NCBI GenBank assembly: GCA_020073215.1
Contig: JAIQFO010000006.1
Span: 1 to 64,000 of the forward strand
Direction of reading: 5' to 3'
DNA: 64,000 nt
From: Terriglobia bacterium
GTDB lineage: Bacteria > Acidobacteriota > Terriglobia > Terriglobales > Acidobacteriaceae
The notes under the pieces were generated by a model. It was not told where the DNA came from. It searched no databases and worked only from the letters and a program-made list of their open reading frames with translations. The position numbers and the translations under genes were made by a program. Within the stretch, counting starts at the first letter, position 1. Each line of letters starts with the position of its first letter. Positions 60,410-64,000 of this stretch are shown here, piece after piece.

Positions 60410-62824
60410 ATGGAAATCGTTGGGCAGACAGTATCCCATTACCGCGTGCTATCAAAGCTGGGCGTTGGTGGCATGGGAGTGGTTTACGAAGCGGAAGACA
60501 CCCGCCTGGGCCGGCATGTCGCGCTGAAATTCATTCCCGAACATCTGGCGACCGACCAACGCTCGCTGGAGCGCTTTACGCGGGAGGCGCGCGCCGCATC
60601 GCAGCTCAACCACCCAAACATCTGCACCATCCACGACATTGAGGACAACAACGGACACCCGTTCATCGTCATGGAAAAGCTGGAAGGCGAAAGCCTGAAG
60701 CACCGGATCCACGGCAATGCCCTAGACCTTGACGACCTGCTGGACATCGCAGTGCAGGTTGCGGACGCGCTGGCGGCGTCGCATGCCAAGGGGATTGTGC
60801 ACCGCGACATCAAGCCGGCAAACATTTTTCTGACTCCGAATGGGCAAGTGAAGATTTTGGACTTTGGGCTGGCAAAGCTGGCCAAGGATGGGAGTGTGGG
60901 CACGTCGACGGACTCGTCGCTGGAGGAATCGCTGACCCAGGTGGGAGTGATTCCAGGGACGGCGGTGTATATGTCGCCGGAGCAGGCGCGGTCGGAAGAT
61001 CTGGACGTGCGCAGCGACATATTCTCGTTTGGCGTGGTGCTGTTCGAGATGGCAACCGGCAAGAAACCGTTTACCGGGTCGAACGTGGTGACGACGCTGC
61101 ATGCCGTGATGAATTCGAAGCCGGCATCGCCGCGGTCCATCAATCCGGCGGTACCGGCGGAACTCGAAGCCGTTATCGGAAAGGCAATGGAGAAAGACCG
61201 CAACCAGCGCTACCAGAACGCGGCGGAGATGAAGGCCGACCTGATGCGATTGAAGAAAGCAACGGATCCGACGCTGCGCAGCGGGTTTCGCCAGGTGACC
61301 GGGCTGCACGCGGTGCCGCACACGTTCCAGAAGCCGAGTTCGAAGCTGAGATGGATCGCCGTTGGACTGACGGCGGCGCTGCTGACGGTAGTGGCGGCGG
61401 GGACGTGGTGGCTGAAACATAGGATGGCAACCGTCGAGGCGAGTCATCGATCGATCGCGGTGCTGCCCCTGCAGAATATGAATAGCGATGCGGAAAGCGA
61501 GTTTCTGCGGTTTGCGCTGGCGGACGAGATTTCGAATGCGCTGACCTATGCGCATTCGCTGGAAATCCGGCCCTCGACGGCAACCCAGAAATACGCCAAC
61601 GCCGAAGCCGACCCGGCAAAAGCCGGGCGAGAGTTGGGTGTGGGCACGGTGGTCCTGGGCCACTTTCTGCGGCAAGACAAGACGGTGATGGTGACGCTAG
61701 AGGCCGTGGACGTGAAAGACAACAAGGTGATCTGGAGCGGCAGGCTAAACTCGTCGGCCGATAACTTGATCGCCCTGCAGAATCAGATGGCGAAAAGAGT
61801 GCGGCAGGAACTGGTGCCCGCGTTGGGCCTCGCGCGCGGTGCGGTGGAAACCAGCAGCACTCCGGCGAATCGCGAAGGGTATGAGCTGTATTTGCGCAGC
61901 GTGTCATTGGCGCACGATGGGGCCGCGAATAAGGACGCGATCGCGATGCTGGAGCGGGCGGTGGCACTGGATTCGAATTACGCTCCGGCATGGGAAGCGC
62001 TGGGACGGCGGCGTTACTTCGACGCCATCTATTCGGGCGGCGGGACGGCGGGGTATCAGCGCTCGAATGCGGCCTACCAGCGGGCGCTTTCCCTGGAACC
62101 GGGGCGGGTAAGCGCGGCTGGATTTCTGGCCGCGAACGAAGTAGAAGCCGGAAACCTGGACAAGGCTTATGAAGATGCGTGGGCGCTGGTGCGGAAGCGG
62201 CCGGATAATGCGTTCGCGCATTATTCGGTGGCCTATGTACTGCGCTATGCCGGGTTGCTGGACATGGCACAGAGCGAGTGCGATCAGGCGTTGGCGATCG
62301 ATTCGAAGAACTTCAACTGGCGTTCGTGCTCGTTCGCTTTCTTTGAGCAGGGCAAGTCGGCTCGGGCAATGGAATACTTGAACCTTGATGCCGGCTCGGA
62401 GTGGTCGAACGCGGTGCGAGTTTCGGTGCTGATGCGTCAGGGGAAGGCGACGGAGGCGCAGCAGGCGGCGCAACAGATGACGGACAATGCGATGTGGATG
62501 CGGGGAGTGTTGCAGGCTTGCCTGAACAAGGCGGCGGCAACGGAGATCCACCGCTTCGCAGAGCTGGCACAGAACGAATTATTGCCGGAGCAGGATTCGG
62601 AGTTGAAGTACTACCAGGGTACCTTGCTGGCGGCTTGCGGCGAAAAGCAAATCGCTTACACGTTTCTGCGCAAGGCGGTGGTCGAGAATTATTGCGCGCA
62701 CGAGGCATTGCTGTCGGATCCGCTGCTGGCGGGCGTGCGCGAGGATGCGGAGTTCCGGCAGATAGTGCAGGCGGCGGCGGATTGCCAGCAGAAGTTCGCG
62801 GCCGCGCAGGGGATGAGGCGATAG
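60410..62824 (+). CDS. Membrane serine/threonine protein kinase with TolB-N-like and TPR domains
   Basis: The 804-residue protein begins with a kinase: LGVGGMGVVYEAED, catalytic VALKFIPE (K40), HRDIKPAN, DFGLAKLA and MSPEQARSEDLDVRSDIFSFGVVLFEMATGKKPF. After the kinase there is a transmembrane helix (WIAVGLTAALLTVVAAGTWW), then a TolB-N-type region (SIAVLPLQNMNSDAESEFLRFALADEISNALT) and TPR repeats (AMLERAVALDSNYAPAWEALGRRRY, AYQRALSLEPGRVSAAGF). It is a paralogue in layout of the kinase at 3391, which lacks the membrane helix. Confidence 0.93.
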   Translation: MEIVGQTVSHYRVLSKLGVGGMGVVYEAEDTRLGRHVALKFIPEHLATDQRSLERFTREARAASQLNHPNICTIHDIEDNNGHPFIVMEKLEGESLKHRIHGNALDLDDLLDIAVQVADALAASHAKGIVHRDIKPANIFLTPNGQVKILDFGLAKLAKDGSVGTSTDSSLEESLTQVGVIPGTAVYMSPEQARSEDLDVRSDIFSFGVVLFEMATGKKPFTGSNVVTTLHAVMNSKPASPRSINPAVPAELEAVIGKAMEKDRNQRYQNAAEMKADLMRLKKATDPTLRSGFRQVTGLHAVPHTFQKPSSKLRWIAVGLTAALLTVVAAGTWWLKHRMATVEASHRSIAVLPLQNMNSDAESEFLRFALADEISNALTYAHSLEIRPSTATQKYANAEADPAKAGRELGVGTVVLGHFLRQDKTVMVTLEAVDVKDNKVIWSGRLNSSADNLIALQNQMAKRVRQELVPALGLARGAVETSSTPANREGYELYLRSVSLAHDGAANKDAIAMLERAVALDSNYAPAWEALGRRRYFDAIYSGGGTAGYQRSNAAYQRALSLEPGRVSAAGFLAANEVEAGNLDKAYEDAWALVRKRPDNAFAHYSVAYVLRYAGLLDMAQSECDQALAIDSKNFNWRSCSFAFFEQGKSARAMEYLNLDAGSEWSNAVRVSVLMRQGKATEAQQAAQQMTDNAMWMRGVLQACLNKAAATEIHRFAELAQNELLPEQDSELKYYQGTLLAACGEKQIAYTFLRKAVVENYCAHEALLSDPLLAGVREDAEFRQIVQAAADCQQKFAAAQGMRR

Positions 62825-62933
62825 GCCTAGGCGGCAGGTTGCTCACCGACGATGGGGCGGATAGTCAAACCGAGGTGTGTAAGAAACGAAGAGCACAGGC
62901 AACTCCGGCGGCAGGTGCTCGCTCGGAACAGTT

Positions 62934-62953
62934 CGCGGGCAGGAGTGCCCGCG
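62934..62953. repeat. Palindromic element, CGCGGGCA / TGCCCGCG
   Basis: Perfect 8-base arms with a GGAG loop in the gap after the kinase gene. Same design as the gph insertion at 9105. Confidence 0.75.
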
Positions 62954-63003
62954 CCACACCCAACGGAATATATTTGCTCCTTTCTTTGAGGAAAATCCAT
63001 CAG

Positions 63004-64000
63004 ATGGTCATGTTTGCGATCTTGACAAAGCTCGGGTTTGGAGTGCGGTGCAAAAGGCTTGCGACGGCAACGCTGCCGGTTCTGCTGGCGGCTTCAATCG
63101 TGGTGCCAGCCGCGGCGCGGCCCGCCGACACGACTCCGGCCGACCACAACGCCAATCACGCCGTCGATCATTATTATGAGCCGCTGCCGCAGGAAACGGG
63201 TGCGGCGGGGCTGAAGTTGATGCTGCGGCGCCTGAACACCACGGGGCGGCTGATGCAGGTGGATGCGCATCCCGATGACGAAGACGGCGGTATGCTGACG
63301 CTCGAATCGCGCGGCCGGGGAGTTTCGACCTTATTGATGACACTGACGCGTGGCGAAGGCGGGCAGAACGAACTGGGCAGCAATCTGTTCGACGTGCTGG
63401 GCGTGGTGCGGACGCTGGAGGTGCTGGCAGCGGACCGCTACTACGGCGTGGAGCAGCGATTTTCGCGAGTCGCGGATTTCGGATATTCGAAAACTCCAGA
63501 AGAGACTTTTCAGAAATGGCAAGGGCATGACGTCGCCCTCGCTGATATCGTGCGCGTAGTCCGCACCTTTCGTCCGGATGTGCTGATTGCGCGCTTCTCA
63601 GGTACGGAGCGCGACGGGCACGGGCATCACCAGGCATCTGCGATTCTAACGAAGGAAGCCTTTCGAGCGGCTGCCGATCCGAAGCGTTTTCCGGACCAGA
63701 TCAAAGAAGGATTGCAGCCCTGGCAGCCGAAGAAGCTGTACATCGGGAACGTGTGCGGCTTCGGAGCCTCCAGTTGCGATGCGGGAAACTACACGGTCAA
63801 ACTGAACACGGGAAAAGAAGATCCGCTGCTGGGCGAATCGTACGTGCAATTTGCGGTCGAGGGATTGCGGCATCAGCGATCGCAAGCGCTGGGCGGCGTT
63901 TCGATCCCCAAGGGCGACCGGTTTGCCTATTACAAGCTGGCGGATTCGGTCGTTGCATCGCCGAAGGACAAAGACGGACACGAGCAGGACTTCTTCGATG
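63004..64000 (+). CDS. LmbE/PIG-L-family secreted deacetylase (truncated by the window end)
   Basis: The frame runs off the end and is not in the ORF track as a complete ORF. It begins MVMFAILTKLGFGVRCKRLATATLPVLLAASIVV (a likely signal peptide) and has the PIG-L/LmbE zinc motif in VDAHPDDEDGGMLT, then TRGEGGQNELGSNLFDVLGVVRTLEVLAADRYYG and SGTERDGHGHHQASAI (third ligand region). The family deacetylates N-acetylglucosaminyl-type substrates. About 332 residues are visible; the C-terminal part is missing. Confidence 0.85.
   Translation, partial: MVMFAILTKLGFGVRCKRLATATLPVLLAASIVVPAAARPADTTPADHNANHAVDHYYEPLPQETGAAGLKLMLRRLNTTGRLMQVDAHPDDEDGGMLTLESRGRGVSTLLMTLTRGEGGQNELGSNLFDVLGVVRTLEVLAADRYYGVEQRFSRVADFGYSKTPEETFQKWQGHDVALADIVRVVRTFRPDVLIARFSGTERDGHGHHQASAILTKEAFRAAADPKRFPDQIKEGLQPWQPKKLYIGNVCGFGASSCDAGNYTVKLNTGKEDPLLGESYVQFAVEGLRHQRSQALGGVSIPKGDRFAYYKLADSVVASPKDKDGHEQDFFD

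Noticed and set aside
1-64000. tRNA, rRNA or tmRNA genes
   Set aside because: No T-loop GGTTCGANTCC-type sequence with a matching acceptor stem, and no ribosomal RNA signature, was seen on either strand by eye. A tRNAscan-SE or Infernal run would settle this.
1-64000. CRISPR array
   Set aside because: The tandem tracts here have 7-base periods and no 25-40-base repeats with unique spacers.

Overview
The window is a G+C-rich, densely coded bacterial chromosome segment that reads like a soil Acidobacteriota genome, probably class Terriglobia. This is inferred from gene families, not from a marker gene. The clues are Ser/Thr kinases and a ToxR-type regulator that share TolB-N/TPR output modules, a secretin with a cohesin-like tail, a fused alpha-beta E1 dehydrogenase, CocE, M28 and LmbE secreted hydrolases, DUF2252, HAF and WG proteins, and many dispersed palindromic and heptanucleotide repeats. 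No rRNA, tRNA, CRISPR array, transposase or prophage was found.

Layout. 0-3.4 kb: a truncated pilM whose last ~140 bases at the window edge do not continue the family, a small helix-turn-helix protein, a saccharopine-dehydrogenase-like enzyme and a small lipoprotein. 3.4-9.5 kb (minus): a kinase-TPR protein, exported and membrane proteins, a transglutaminase-like protein and a phosphoglycolate phosphatase carrying an in-frame palindromic insertion. 9.6-16 kb: fused E1 dehydrogenase, DoxX, two pseudopilins and a secretin. 16.3-24.6 kb: smpB, an SH3/TPR protein, a MetF-MetV fusion overlapping an AcsE-like methyltransferase, an anion transporter, an M28 peptidase and uppP. 24.8-31.4 kb: PAS and helical-repeat proteins, an exported methyltransferase, ftsK, yjbQ, a DUF4337 protein and a relic of a cyclic 2,3-diphosphoglycerate synthetase-like gene. 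31.4-38.5 kb: argF, arcC and a pyrB-like gene, a beta-propeller phosphoesterase and rocD. 38.9-48.6 kb: two Cys-rich small proteins, a DUF2252 gene broken by an amber codon, a CocE hydrolase, a WG-repeat protein, tandem TonB-C proteins and an amidohydrolase. 47.4-51 kb: a Rieske oxygenase with its TetR regulator and two matching operators, DinB and EamA. 51.4-64 kb: a ToxR-type TolB-N/TPR regulator, a HAF protein, an MbfA-type ferritin-VIT1 fusion, small exported proteins, a PAS/sigma-54 activator, a second kinase-TPR protein and a truncated LmbE hydrolase.

How the genes work together. Three loci look like coherent units. The first is one-carbon metabolism (MetF-MetV plus AcsE-like methyltransferase, overlapping reading frames). 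The second is a carbamoyl-phosphate locus (argF, arcC, pyrB-like), in which the PyrB-like protein appears to lack the catalytic lysine loop of true aspartate transcarbamoylases and which is preceded by the frame-broken synthetase relic. The third is the TetR-Rieske operon with two TTGACC-N3-GGTCAA sites. Three CRP/FNR-like palindromes (GTGA-N6-TCAC) lie upstream of separate loci. The window is also rich in small repeats, and in several places an insertion can be read directly: inside gph, inside the 5' part of the CocE gene, and as one repeat nested in another. No clearly new defence or mobile system was found. The best candidates for new biology are the carbamoyltransferase variant, the repeat invasion of coding sequence, and the paired TetR operators.
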